A DNA stretch of 64,000 nucleotides from Pratylenchus scribneri (taxonomy: Eukaryota; Nematoda; Chromadorea; Rhabditida; Pratylenchidae), in the NCBI GenBank assembly GCA_030063045.1, contig JAQSEB010000004.1:3705200-3769199 (forward strand). The letters are read 5' to 3'. Positions 37,701 to 48,101 of the stretch are shown here, in pieces. The position numbers were made by a program, and so were the translations under genes. Below the pieces are notes generated by a model, which did no database searches, was not told the DNA's origin, and saw nothing but the letters and a program-made list of their open reading frames with translations. Position 1 is the stretch's first letter. Each line of letters opens with the position of its first letter.

Positions 37701-37947
37701 TATGGATGAAATAAATATTTTGACTTTGACTACCGAAATAGAATATCTGCTTAAAACTGCCGAAGAAGAATATTTACTGAATTTGGATATAGATAAAAAG
37801 AAGGAAAGGAAGAAGAAAAGAACCATTTTGAAACATTGTCTTGCACTCATCAAAAGAGAATATGCAAAAGAAGAAAAGGAGGAGGAAGACGATGAAGAGG
37901 AGAAGGAAGAAAGCGATGAAGATGAGGAAGAAAGCGGTGAAGATTAG
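34779..37947 (+). CDS. BTB-domain protein with acidic tail, paralogue 2
   Basis: Nine exons (34779-34890, 35736-35787, 36002-36140, 36184-36272, 36843-36884, 36928-37018, 37062-37236, 37333-37484, 37651-37947) join in phase into 382 aa. It matches paralogue 1 exon for exon: KKQKVSKSKES start, EQLLVVAEDE, CLTKKDRNIKIDV, LLITLRILKPRSQL, MLNGHFNEANKDEITLEP, AISKHGYKFKMLPS, ENVEILLQIADYFMNNTLKK. Exon 9 has an extra insert (ILTLTTEIEYLLKTAEEE) before the shared KKERKKKR segment and acidic tail. Intron 1 (845 bp) is swollen by a foldback element. No lesion is visible, so both copies look functional. Confidence 0.8.
34961..35263. repeat. Foldback element in intron 1 of BTB paralogue 2
   Basis: ggcgaatagaatg (34961-34973) is inverted as cattctattcgcc (35251-35263). 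Inside, the arms pair around accaatcgatgcgtctcgac, gagatctatcgattggtata and aaaccatta/taatggttt. Paralogue 1 lacks it at this site. Confidence 0.7.
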
Positions 37948-38528
37948 TAAGAAGATGAGGAAGAAGATGAGGAAGAGGATAATTGTTATTGAAATTGGTA
38001 GAATTTTCTGAATCAAATGAATAATAAAATGACCGATTACATGAGGCATATTTATTTGTTACTTAATTTCATTTATATCTCTGACTCTGACCATAATTTC
38101 CCTCCTATTTTCAATGTTCACTAGGATATATTAAATTGGAAATTTTATATTTATTCTGCTTATTCATTAAACAATTGAATTCATTTTTTAAAATTTATTT
38201 GATAATATTTAAACTTTAAATTGAGTTTGAAATTCATAAATTTATATTAATTTACCCATAAAATCATTGAATTTAAATAAATTTTAAATGCTGATAAATT
38301 GGCCTATATGAGGACATAAAATTTGGCCTTATTAAGGAATGTCACTACACTACTTAATAAAATTTGCATAATATTGGTTGTCATTCTTCAACAATTCAGT
38401 TTTTTAGTTGTAAGAGAGAAGCCAATAATTCAAAAAGCATCGAAGACTATGTGTCAAATACTATTACAACAACCTACCATAAAAAGCAAAACACGTGCAA
38501 TGTCCACGCTAAGGTTTAGTCTAAAAGT

Positions 38529-38690
38529 TCAAAAGTATATCCGGCGGAATTCCGGCGGAAAAGTTTTCATTACAAAAGTATATCCGGCGGAATTCCGGCG
38601 GAAACGGTTTCATTACAAAAGTATATCCGGGAATTCCGGCGGAAACGGTTTCATTACAAAAGTATATCCGGGAATTCCGGCGGAAAAGAT
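38529..38690 (+). repeat. Tandem repeat, about 45-bp unit
   Basis: About four copies of a unit built on aaaagtatatccggcggaat, tccggcggaaacggtttcat. Later copies lose a gcggaattcc piece. The GGCGGAATTCCGGCGG core is palindrome-rich. It lies within an open frame that I judge fortuitous. Confidence 0.7.
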
Positions 38691-38990
38691 TTCTAATAGA
38701 GCAATGACGACGAAGGCTAAATAATTTCCAAAACTGCCGACGGATGAATCTTACGCTTTTTTTCCTTTTGAAATCGAAGACGATTATATTACTAAATAAA
38801 TAGCATCCACTATCCATTTGAATATTAACATATATTTAGTTTGACATTAGATGTAAATCAATTATTAGATTTATTATTGAATTTCAATTTTGTAAATGGA
38901 TTCAATCCAAATTAATTATTTATTTATTTTTCAACCCAAGATTGTAAATATTAAATTCAGCTCCTATAATAAACAAAACCATTATAAACA

Positions 38991-39214
38991 ATGAAAAAGC
39001 TCTTTGAAAAAATTAAAGAGAAAAAGCAACAAATTGAGGCAAATATTGACAAAAATTTACACATGAATTCAGTAAGAGGTGAATTTCTAATCAATCTTTT
39101 AAAATCAATCGGCATTTCTTGCAGTTTTTGAAGGAAATTGTCAAAAGAACACCTGTCCTTTTGGAAGAAATGAATCCGCAGGATGGATGCACCCCACTGT
39201 TGAATGCTATCTAA
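38991..39214 (+). CDS. Truncated ankyrin-repeat-like gene
   Basis: Exon 38991-39071 (MKKLFEKIKEKKQQIEANID) splices in phase (gt at 39072, gcag before 39125) to an exon reading FLKEIVKRTPVLLEEMNPQD then GCTPLLNAI and a stop at 39212-39214. The DGCTPLLNAI end is the start of an ankyrin-like repeat (D-G-x-T-P-L-x-x-A). The frame stops inside the first satellite-like unit, so the gene seems cut off by the array. Confidence 0.45.
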
Positions 39215-39735
39215 ACCGGAAATTTCTATATAGACCGGAAAATACTTTCTATCTAAACCGGAAAATGCTTTTTATCTAACCCGGAAAATGCTTTTTATCT
39301 AAACCGGAAAATGCTTTTTATCTAAACCGGAAAATGCTTTTTATTTAAACCGGAAAATGCTTTTTATCTAAACCGGAAAATGCTTTTTATCTAAACCGGA
39401 AAATGCTTTTTATCTAAACCGGAAAATGCTTTTTATTTAAACCGGAAAATGCTTTTTATCTAAACCGGAAAATGCTTTTTATCTAAACCGGAAAATGCTT
39501 TTTATCTAAACCGGAAAATGCTTTTTATCTAAACCGGAAAATGCTTTTTATCTAACCCGGAAAATGCTTTTTATCTAAACCGGAAAATGCTTTTTATCTA
39601 AACCGGAAAAAGTTCTTTATCTAAACCGGAAAATGCTTTTTATCTAAACCGGAAAATGCTTTTTATCTAAACCGGAAAATGCTTTTTATCTAAACCGGAA
39701 AATGCTTTTTATCTAAACCGGAAAATGCTTTTATT
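39210..39735 (+). repeat. 23-bp satellite array, about 22 copies
   Basis: The unit aaaccggaaaatgctttttatct repeats head to tail with few changes (taacccgg variants, one agttctttatct, tatttaaacc variants). The first unit overlaps the last codon and stop of the ankyrin-like stub, and the array ends near 39735. Unit length and regularity fit a minisatellite that expanded from local sequence. Confidence 0.95.
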
Positions 39736-39954
39736 TTCCAATAAAATATTTGACGACGACTTTTCCTTCCCATCCATTATCTTTATTTATTACTTTATAT
39801 ATTCTGAGAATAATTTTGAAAATTTATTACGAAAATTATATAAATTAAATAATAATTTAGTGAAATTAACTAATTGATATTTTTAATGAAAAATACAAAT
39901 TATGAGAAAAAAAAATAATATAAAATGATTTTTAAAACATAGCATCGTTCCAGA

Positions 39955-40090
39955 AGAGACCGGCGAATTGAAAATAGTCCAGACCGGATTACGGATTCGG
40001 AAAATCCCGGGCCGGACCGGACCGGATAACCCGTATCAAAATCTGGCCCGGAAATAATCCGTACCAAAATTGATACGGATCCGGATACGG
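39955..40090. repeat. GC-rich ACCGG-type repeat
   Basis: gaccggattacggattcgg, gggccggaccggaccggata and acggatccggatacggatt form a short GC-rich stretch similar in style to 427-651. Inverted ccgg words are frequent. No frame is evident. Confidence 0.4.
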
Positions 40091-40320
40091 ATTAAGGATT
40101 TTCCAAAAGAATCGCCACCATTTATTTAATTTTTTTTATTTAAATCATGTTTGCGGCAGGAATAAAATTGTTGTTTAATTTAACTCTTTATTATTTATAT
40201 AATTTTTAACAAGGAGTTACATTTATCTCCAAATTTTTTTATCCCATAATCATAAATCTTTAATTGATAAAGTTAGTAGCAAAATTAGCAAAATGATTTC
40301 AGCGAAAAAAATTTGCGAAT

Positions 40321-41145
40321 ATGGATATTGATTCTGATTCTGATGAAGATGAGTCTCCGATCAAGGAGGATAAAAGGTTTTGTTATTCATAATCAAAAAT
40401 AAAATTATAATTTTTGTTTAATGCTTTACAGCAAGACTACTGCCCAGTTGGGTGGAATGGATATGGATTGGTTAGATGATGTTATTGGTGAGGAAGACAC
40501 AAAACAACAACAAGTTAAAGAAACGGCGCTTCTTATTGACGACTTAATCGACAACAATGAAGAATACTTCATCGACACCAATGACAATAATCGCCAATAA
40601 CAAATGGATGTAGAACAGAACTTTGGCCCGATGGGATGATAATGCTGCCCTGTTGTGTGAAGAAGCGGACACAGAATTGCTCGACATCTTTGCGCAACAA
40701 ATCGACCACTATCGAATGCAAATGGTCACTTCGTCATTCTTCCGGTTGGTTTTATTAGCTTTAAAGTGTACTTTTGACCATTTTTTTATACTCATTCCTC
40801 CATTCAGTGCCATTTGTGGCTTGTTCGAGGAATTCGTTGCCATTAATGTTGTTCGTGCTAAGTTTTCTGTGCATTTGCATCAAATTATTCTGAAACAATT
40901 GGTACCGGATACAATACTCCGACAAAATATTCGCAATCTTTCTACCAATCTTTGGTAAGTCATCTTATATTTTTTTCATCATAACTTAATTATATTTCTA
41001 TACATTTTTTAGCTTATTCGAAAAGATCAAAGCAGTTGAAGATCTGATTGAATATCTATTTGGTTGTGATCAAAGAGGGCGACAACCGCGTTCAGTTGAT
41101 ATTTTGGAGATTCAAATCATTGGATTATTGGCTATCGATATATAA
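40321..41145 (+). CDS. Unidentified acidic protein, model incomplete
   Basis: Exons 40321-40376 and 40432-40600 give an acidic N-terminus (MDIDSDSDEDESPIKEDKSK, MDMDWLDDVIGEED) that ends at a stop at 40598. Another frame, from about 40623 through exons ending 40744, 40808-40954 and 41013-41145, reads WDDNAALLCEEADTELLDIF, FVAINVVRAKFSVHLHQIIL, LVPDTILRQNIRNLSTNLCL and AVEDLIEYLFGCD, with in-phase splices. The two parts are not in the same frame and I found no joining intron, so either two genes abut, a small exon is missed, or the sequence has a frameshift. The helical second part has no family that I recognise. Confidence 0.45.
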
Positions 41146-41563
41146 AATAACTAAATTTCATTTATTTTCCATTTTTGTTGTTTGTTTTTTGTATAATAAT
41201 AAAAAAAGAAAGAAAAAAATGTTGGGAAAAAATTAGCAGAAAAAAGTTTCGACTCCAAACTCAGTTTAAAACTTTATGATACATTTCCCAACAGCACGCC
41301 AGGGAGGGGTTCATATGATAGAGAAAATATTTTTATTACATCATTGTCCAGAGTGAAAACACTGAGCTAATTAGTCTAGTATCAAATGATTTCTTTTTGG
41401 GGAAAAAATTATGGCAGCGATTATTGATAGATGCCATAAGGCAGTGTTTTTATAGAACCGAGAAATACATCGGCGGCTCTTTTTTCCCGTTTAACATTTA
41501 TTATATAATTTCTTTTTAGCAAAATAAAAAATAATTTTACTAACTTTGCTAATATCAACAAGG

Positions 41564-43260
41564 ATGAACGAAAAATCTAATAATTTCCTGCGAAAACAAG
41601 TTGAAAGGTTTTTTTCTTAGAATTTGTGGAAAAAATAAAACAATTATTTCAGTGGATCCAACGACAATTATATTTCTGCCCAGTTGGGTGTCAATGGTAC
41701 AACTCAGAATGTGTTGAAGGTGAATGCCATGGAAATGAAAATGAAGGCAATGGAGGAAAAATTGCAAGAAATGGAGGAAAAAATGTATGCAATGGAGGAT
41801 ATGAACGGTAACTTGATGCAGAAAATACGCCAGCTGGAGTGGCGCATTGAAGAGGTAAGACAATAAATGTAATAATTTTTTCGAAATTTATGAAAATGAT
41901 TAATCGGATTAATCATGCAAATTCCTCTATAAAATAATATTGAAATATAGGAATAGTCCGAAATATTAAAGAAGTAATTCGTTTCATATATAATTGAATA
42001 TATTATTACTATAAATAAATGCAAAAACGAATTATTCCTTAAATATTTCGGACTATTCCTATATTTCTATATAAAACGAATTATTCCTTAAATATTTCGG
42101 ACTATTCCTATATTTCTATATAAAACGAATTATTCCTTAAATATTTCGTATTATTCCTATATTTCTATATAAAACGAATTATTATTTAAATATTTCGGAC
42201 TAATCCTATATTTCTATATAAAACGAATTATTCCTTAAATATTTCGGACTATTCCTTAAATATTTCGGACAAATCCTATATTTCTCATAATAATAATAAT
42301 ATTAAATTTTTTTGCATACTTTTCAGTTGTCCTTAACCAAAGTGATTAATGGAACTCAATGGGCAAAATACGATTGGAATGCATTCAAAATAGCTGCACT
42401 GAATTGCTCCTCTAAATTGGGATTTTTTCAAAATGGTCATGTTGTGAAGCATTTTGGACGAGAGTGCGGTAAATTTTTTTTTGTATCATTTTTTTAATAG
42501 AATTTAATTCAATTCGAGCGGACAAATTCATGGACATCCATTTTGACTCAATCTCAACTGCAAGAGTTATGGGATATTTTGAAATGAAACTTGAGGATGG
42601 GTATCTATTTTTTTGTATTTATTAATTATCTAATTCATTTGATAGTTTTGGCTACAATACTATTGGATTTTGTACTGAACAATTTCCACTTCAAGGCAAA
42701 TCTCATGGCGATGCTGATACAAATTCAATTGGAATTTTTGAGCCGGAAGCATTATGGATATCGATATGAATTTTTTGAAGATGACGTTGACTACTTCAAA
42801 ATTGGGGATGTCATCGGAATTGGCATTATTGACCATTCTGCAATTCTAAAAAAAGAATGCTTCGCAACATGGAATGGAAATGTATTGGGTAAATTAAAAT
42901 AATTGACCCATTCTCTAGGAATATTCCTCTTAAATTAGGATATAGACATTAGAATATTTCGAACTATTCCTAATCAATATAGGAATAGTTTCACTTTTAT
43001 AACAAAAATATTTACAATATAGACTTTTTCATCAATGAATACTTATGAAAATAAATTACTATTTAAATTCAGGGAAGATTGTGTTGCCATCAAAACTTGC
43101 CCTTATTGATCATCTTTTTCCGGCTATCAGTTTTTCGTGTCATGGTGATTCAGTCCATCCAATTTTCAACCCGGACCTCTGGAAATTTAGCCAATTTGAT
43201 CAACTGATCTCAGCACCATCCTTTTCAACTTCCAATGTTGCTGTCCAGTTGGGTGTTTGA
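41564..43260 (+). CDS. SPRY (B30.2-like) domain protein with N-terminal coiled coil
   Basis: Exons 41564-41607, 41653-41854, 42327-42468, 42501-42600, 42646-42888 and 43073-43260 would give about 305 aa. Residues about 35-80 form a Met/Glu/Lys-rich coiled coil (AMEEKLQEMEEKMYAMEDM). The C-terminal half is a SPRY domain: RVMGYFEMKLEDGFGYNTIG, FPLQGKSHGDADTNSIGI, DYFKIGDVIGIGIIDHS, ATWNGNVLGK, LFPAISFSCHGDSVHPIF. Within exon 5 the frame changes near 42735-42750 (SIGIF in one frame, YGYRYEFFEDD in the next); one extra base, perhaps in the TTTTT at 42739, explains it. SPRY domains bind proteins and are abundant in plant-parasitic nematodes (SPRYSEC), but this protein lacks a clear signal peptide. 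It could be a normal gene with an assembly error or a young pseudogene. Confidence 0.65.
42010..42290 (+). repeat. Tandem repeat, about 48-bp unit, in SPRY intron 2
   Basis: About five copies of aaacgaattattccttaaat plus atttcggactattcctatat and tctatat, with shortened last units. Inverted fragments of the same unit lie at 41940-42000 and 42940-42990, so it has spread in both orientations around this gene. Confidence 0.8.
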
Positions 43261-43463
43261 GTCTGAAGGCCGACCACAATCAGAAAGATGGATGATCTAT
43301 ATCAAATTGAAGATGGAACAATTTATATATACAGAATCAATTATATTAAGTTCCACATACTCATTCATACATTTTTTATATTATTTTAAACTTATCATAT
43401 TATTTTTAAATATTCCTACCATTTTTGTATTGATTTCATATTAAATAAAAACCCTTGCATTTT

Positions 43464-43610
43464 GATAAAGATATAAAATTAAGGACTATACCTAAGTAAT
43501 TGAGAACTATTCTTAATATTTTTGAATATTCCTTATGAAGATATAAAATTAAGGACTATACCTAAGCAATTGAGAACTATTATTAATATTAAGAAATATT
43601 CCTAATATTT
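43464..43610 (+). repeat. Tandem duplication, about 76-bp unit
   Basis: Two copies of gatataaaattaaggactat, acctaag, aattgagaactatt and a taatattaagaatattcct-like end, directly after the SPRY gene. It resembles the actattcct words of the repeat inside that gene. Confidence 0.75.
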
Positions 43611-43799
43611 TAAATTTTAATTACTAAAAGAAATGAAGAACGTAGGATAAGAGATTATGTTACATGGACAGTTCTTTGTTCAAAATCATGTTTTTCCATA
43701 AACAAATATTCCAATTTAGTCCATATATGATATGAAAATTTTAAAATTTATAAGCAAAAATTATTGGTTGATTTCGAGGAAAACATTTTCATCCATTTC

Positions 43800-44870
43800 T
43801 CACAAAGGCTGCTTCTCAGAGTGAATAATATTCAGTTTCCCATCAATTAGTTCAATTGTTATTGGATTTTTCCAACGTAGCTGGGCAAGCAAATTGGCTG
43901 GGATGCGGTCCTGTTTGCAGGGAAACATAATATTAAATATTTGTGCAATCTTACCAATAATGGTGTCTGTCTTATTTTCTGTTATTCTTGTTTCATTTTT
44001 TGTTTTTTGGCTGCCAATGATGCAGAATACCAAGCACCTCCTCCTTCCGATTTTGCTGCTTTTTGTCCTTCATTTCTTTCTCTTCCGCTTTAGTCTGCTC
44101 CGATTTTTGTTCACCTTCGTCAACATCCACCAAATTATTATTGTTCCTAGTTCCTTTGTCCAATTCGATGTCCATGCCCATTTCCTCTTCGTCAGCATAT
44201 GGAATTGCAAATGATTCTTGGCGGTTTTCTTCAAATTTTTGTCCTTTATTGTCATGTTTTGAAATAAATTGTTACTAAAATGTAGATTAATTTATAAAAA
44301 AAATGAATAGTAAATTGCCTTTGATTTGTTTTTTATTTGCCTTTTTCCCATTCGAATTATGGGTAGTTTTCAATGAACTTAACGAAGATTTTGTTGGCAG
44401 TTGGCACCACACTGGGCAGTGATTGTTTCACGAGCATTTTGTCATCAGCAACACCCACCTGGGCAGCGTTGTTACGCATCAGGACATTGCTATTTTCCGA
44501 AGGACTGTTGGATTTGTGGGTTCGATCATCAATTTCGAATAACATCAAAATTTCATTAATATCCTTGTCACAAACATAACCTGACAAAAAAATGAAAAAT
44601 TAGATTTTATGTAATAGTGGAATTACAAGTTCATATTTTAGAAATTTAACTATAATGAGCTTATATTTTAAGTTGAATATACCTGGTTGTTCTTGTGGTT
44701 TGATGATTTTGGCATTTTCTTTGTATAATTGTTTAAGTTTTGTTTCCTTCTTTCTGCTACTTTTTATTTCCGATCATTTGTCGAAACTTCCTAAAATGAT
44801 CCAATATTCAAATAAATTTAATCAATAAAAAATTCAAATTCCTTACATAAGTACTTGTCTTGTTTTCCAT
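43800..44870 (-). CDS. Unidentified charged protein, exon joins unresolved
   Basis: Coding-like exons on the minus strand include about 44790-44686 (KKETKLKQLYKENAKIIK, donor gtatat), about 44582-44357 (YVCDKDINEILMLFEIDD, NAAQVGVADDKMLVKQSLPS), about 44252-44050 (ENRQESFAIPYADEEEMGMD, KSEQTKAEEKEMKDKKQQ) and the last exon, about 43916-43800 (DRIPANLLAQLRWKNPITIE, stop at 43800). The last two join in phase (NRKEE to DRIPAN). The earlier joins meet stops in the phases I could deduce, so exons may be missed or frames broken. A possible first exon is 44870-44847 (MENKTSTY). Function is unknown. Confidence 0.4.
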
Positions 44871-45009
44871 GTCACTTTGTGGATAATACGAAATTCTACC
44901 AATGTTTCAATTGTAAATAGTTCGTTAGTTTGTAGAAAAAAAAGTTATCTAGAATTTGATTTAGTAAAAAAAAGGCAATCCCGCATCGACTCCAACCGAA
45001 TAGAACCTA

Positions 45010-45296
45010 ATTTAAGTGCTTTTTGTCGCATTAACTTAAGTGCTTTTTGTCGCATTAACTTAAGTGCTTTTTGTCGTATTAACTTAAGTGCATTTGTCGC
45101 ATTAATTTAAGTTCATTTGTCGCATTAACTTAAGTGCATTTGTCGCATTAACTTAAGTGCATTTGTCGCATTAACTTAAGTGCTTTTTGTCGTATTAACT
45201 TAAGTGCATTTGTCGCATTAATTTAAGTTCATTTGTCGCATTAACTTAAGTGCATTTGTCGCATTAATTTAAGTGCTTTTTTCGCATTAACTTAAA
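45010..45296 (+). repeat. Tandem repeat, 22-24-bp unit, about 12 copies
   Basis: The unit is taagtgctttttgtcgcatt plus aact, with a shorter variant having gcatttgtcgc. It codes a repeating SAFCRINL in one frame, but that frame has no gene context, so I treat it as non-coding. Confidence 0.9.
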
Positions 45297-45339
45297 GGAT
45301 CTGGATGGAAATTGATACAATTAAATTATCAACAATTGA

Positions 45340-46126
45340 CCAGCAATATGTATATTAAGTGGCCTTAATTTTTTATAAATTAATGTTTTTTTTCTTTTTC
45401 ATTAAATCATTAAAATTTAAGCCATAACAGCAAATGCTTGGCTACCAATTGAGCCATTTTTATGAAAAAGAATGTGTTGTAGGTAGAATACCAATTCAAA
45501 TAAAAATCCTTGGCCACCAAAAATAAGTAGATGCCTTATTCCTGGAATGGCTTGATGAATGTGTGTGTTGATTCATCTCCATTATTTCCAAATAGTTTAT
45601 TTAAATGATGAAAAATAAACAATGCTGAAAAAATATCCGTGATATGAATAAAACATTTTTCTAATCATTTTGATTTTTGATGTACCCTCAGCACCAGCAG
45701 CCATCCTATTTACAATAGGTCCCAAATTTCACAATTCTCCGAATGTACTTGGTTCTTTTAAATTGCGCCTGGTCATTCCATTCCCCAATCCATTAAACCT
45801 CATACATTCTCAATCTATTCAAGAATTAAAAAGTTAGCTTATTTTATCATATTCCAATTCCAATAATACATTCCTTCATTTCTTCCAATTCTTTTTCTTC
45901 CAAATTTTTGATAAATTTTCTAAATTAAAAAATTAGCATCTAACTGACTGAGTTGAACTATAGAATATTATTGGTTCTGACAATTTTAATCGTTGAATCT
46001 TTAAAGTTTCATCTAATTATTAAGTTCTTTTTATGTATTTATAAAATTAATATTTTTGTGGTTTCATTTATAGCCTCAAAATCTTTGAAATTCGGCAAAA
46101 ATTTTAAAAATTTGCTATCATTTTAA
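45340..46126. other. Duplicated upstream region of the first Hint gene
   Basis: Blocks here recur before the second Hint gene at about 47290-48101: gcaaatgcttggctaccaatt with gcaaatgggttgactaccaa, agatgccttatt with aaattgccttatt, gttgattcatctccattatt with ttgattcatcttcatcattt, and agccatcctattta with gctgtcatcctattta. The promoter was therefore copied with the gene. Confidence 0.55.
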
Positions 46127-47108
46127 ATGGGAATCAACAAATCGCATGCTTCTTCTCTACTTATGCTAATTTCCTTTATCCTATTTTCGCCACCACCCAC
46201 AGAACAGGGTTGGTGCTATTCAAATGATACCATCTTTCTGGATGACTCGATGCATCCAATCAATGCCAGCTCTATCCAAAATGGTGATTTGATTCAAACA
46301 CTCTCATTGAATAATGGAAAATGGATTATGACACCGACAGAGGTCGGAAACTTTTAAAAATCTAATAAAAAAAGAGAAAATTTAATTTGTAATATTCAAT
46401 TTCATTTAAAATTTAATTAAAATTAGGGAATCCAATTAAGAATTAATTCAGTATATTATACACTTGAGATGAACTTTATTATTTTTAAATTTCTATACTT
46501 CATAAGGTGAAATTGGCTGTTGAAGTTGAAGACCTATTTAATTTTGTTCGAATCCATCTGCAACAGCAAACGTCAAATTCATCGACCATTTTGACTGTAA
46601 CCGAGGATCATGGAGTGATCATTTTGAATGAATTTGCTGATGATATTGAAAAAGAAAAGTTGCAAATAATTTTTAGATTTTTTAAAATATTTTATAATTA
46701 AATTAATTTTTTCATTTGGCAAAACTTAATTCTCTAATTAAAGGCGACTCCAAGTCAATCATCAGCCTCATTGGTCAAAACAATTTCGGCTAAAAACACA
46801 CAAATTGGAAACAAAATGATTGGATTGACTTCTACTGCCGTCATTGCCCAAAATGTAGGTATTCTCAATTGATTAATTTTTACAAAAATTTAAACTAAAA
46901 AAATTTAAATAGAAAATTGCATAAAAAGTTTTTTTTTTTTAAATTATTTCAGAAATTTCTCGATGAGGCTGGAAATGAGAATATTTGGGTTGTGAAAGAA
47001 ATTGAATTTGTGGAATTGCCACAACGTTATGTGATTCAAACGGAGGCTGGAACGGCGTTGGCTTCCAATCTTCTCACCACAACATGTTGCCTCCACGATG
47101 AAGAATGA
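46127..47108 (+). CDS. Secreted Hint (Hog) domain-only protein, paralogue 1
   Basis: Exons 46127-46342, 46507-46659, 46744-46854 and 46953-47108 give 211 aa. A signal peptide (SLLMLISFILFSPPPTEQ core) is followed almost at once by the Hint start Cys30 (GWCYSNDTIFLDD), then NASSIQNGDLIQTLSL, the T-x-x-H block VTEDHGVII and the end ALASNLLTTTCCLHDEE. Hint domains self-splice or cleave; in hedgehog and nematode hedgehog-related proteins they sit behind a secreted N-terminal domain, which is absent here. The donor after exon 2 reads AAG|TTGCAA where paralogue 2 has AAG|GTGGCA, so splicing may fail or shift frame. The gene may be functional, decaying or affected by a base-call error. Confidence 0.7.
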
Positions 47109-48101
47109 ATGATGGGGCCTATGGGCATTGAAAATGAAATGGATTGGATTTTTTAATATTTGACATAATTTAAATCAAAATGATTTCCGCCAAATTTATG
47201 ACCGTTTGCCATCGATAAATTAATGCTTCGAATGTTAAATGAATATAAATTGTCATTGATGAAAAAATTAATCTATAATAAAATTTCATTATGGCCAATG
47301 TTATGTGGCCTCAAAGTATTTTACTTCTTCATCAAAGTTTAAGCCGGAGCAGCAAATGGGTTGACTACCAATTAAGCCATGTTTATGTTTATGGGAAAAT
47401 GCGTTATGAGTAGAAACCAACACAAATATGAATTTATATTTCAATGATTATCAGAAGTGATAAACAACTTTGGCTTCTACAAATAAATAAATTGCCTTAT
47501 TCATATTCCTTTGTTGAAAATGTATTGATTCATCTTCATCATTTCCAAAAGGCTTTGATTTTTGAAATGTCCAATAGCTGTCATCCTATTTATTGATCCA
47601 AAAAAAGTTCACAATTCTCATATCGTTCAAGTTCAACAGCACAGCAGAAAGCCATTTTTTTCGAACTTCGATCTTTTTTTTTAAATTGGGCGTCACCTTC
47701 CATTTCCATTTTAACCCTCATTTATTACCCTCTCAATCTCATTCAATTAAATTGATGGTGGAATCGGATCTTATAAATTGTCTTGCTTGGCCAAGAAAAG
47801 AACAACTGTTATTTTACTCCTTCATCAAATTCACAAGTATTAAAAATTGTTGCCTATTTTTCATACTCACTATCTAGTAAATTTATCGGAACTTAAAAAG
47901 TAACTTCCTCTATCTTTGAGAGCTCTTTTTCTTTTCGTTCCAAATTTTTGATGATTTTTTAATTAAAAAATTAACTTCAAAACTATATTGGCTAACAATT
48001 AAAAGTTCATCCTATTATTAAGCCCTTTTTATGTATTTTAAAAATTAATATTTTTATGGGTTCATTCAGAGCCATAAAAGCATAGATCAATATTAATTCA
48101 A

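Noticed and set aside
37774..38049. Hydrophobic minus-strand frame opposite BTB paralogue 2
   Set aside because: Same effect: antisense of a Glu/Lys-rich exon gives Phe/Leu/Ile strings.
38323..38724. 133-codon plus-strand frame over the 45-bp tandem repeat
   Set aside because: Openness comes from the repeat unit; no homologous exon, leader or splice pattern.
39210..39735. CRISPR-like array
   Set aside because: Units are contiguous 23-bp tandem copies with no unique spacers, in a eukaryotic setting.
44877..45110. Frame encoding SAFCRINL repeats
   Set aside because: Product of the 24-bp tandem repeat; it begins in non-coding DNA.
47593..47877. 94-codon plus-strand frame before the second Hint gene
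   Set aside because: It lies in the duplicated promoter region and has no matching frame in the paralogous copy near 45700-46000.
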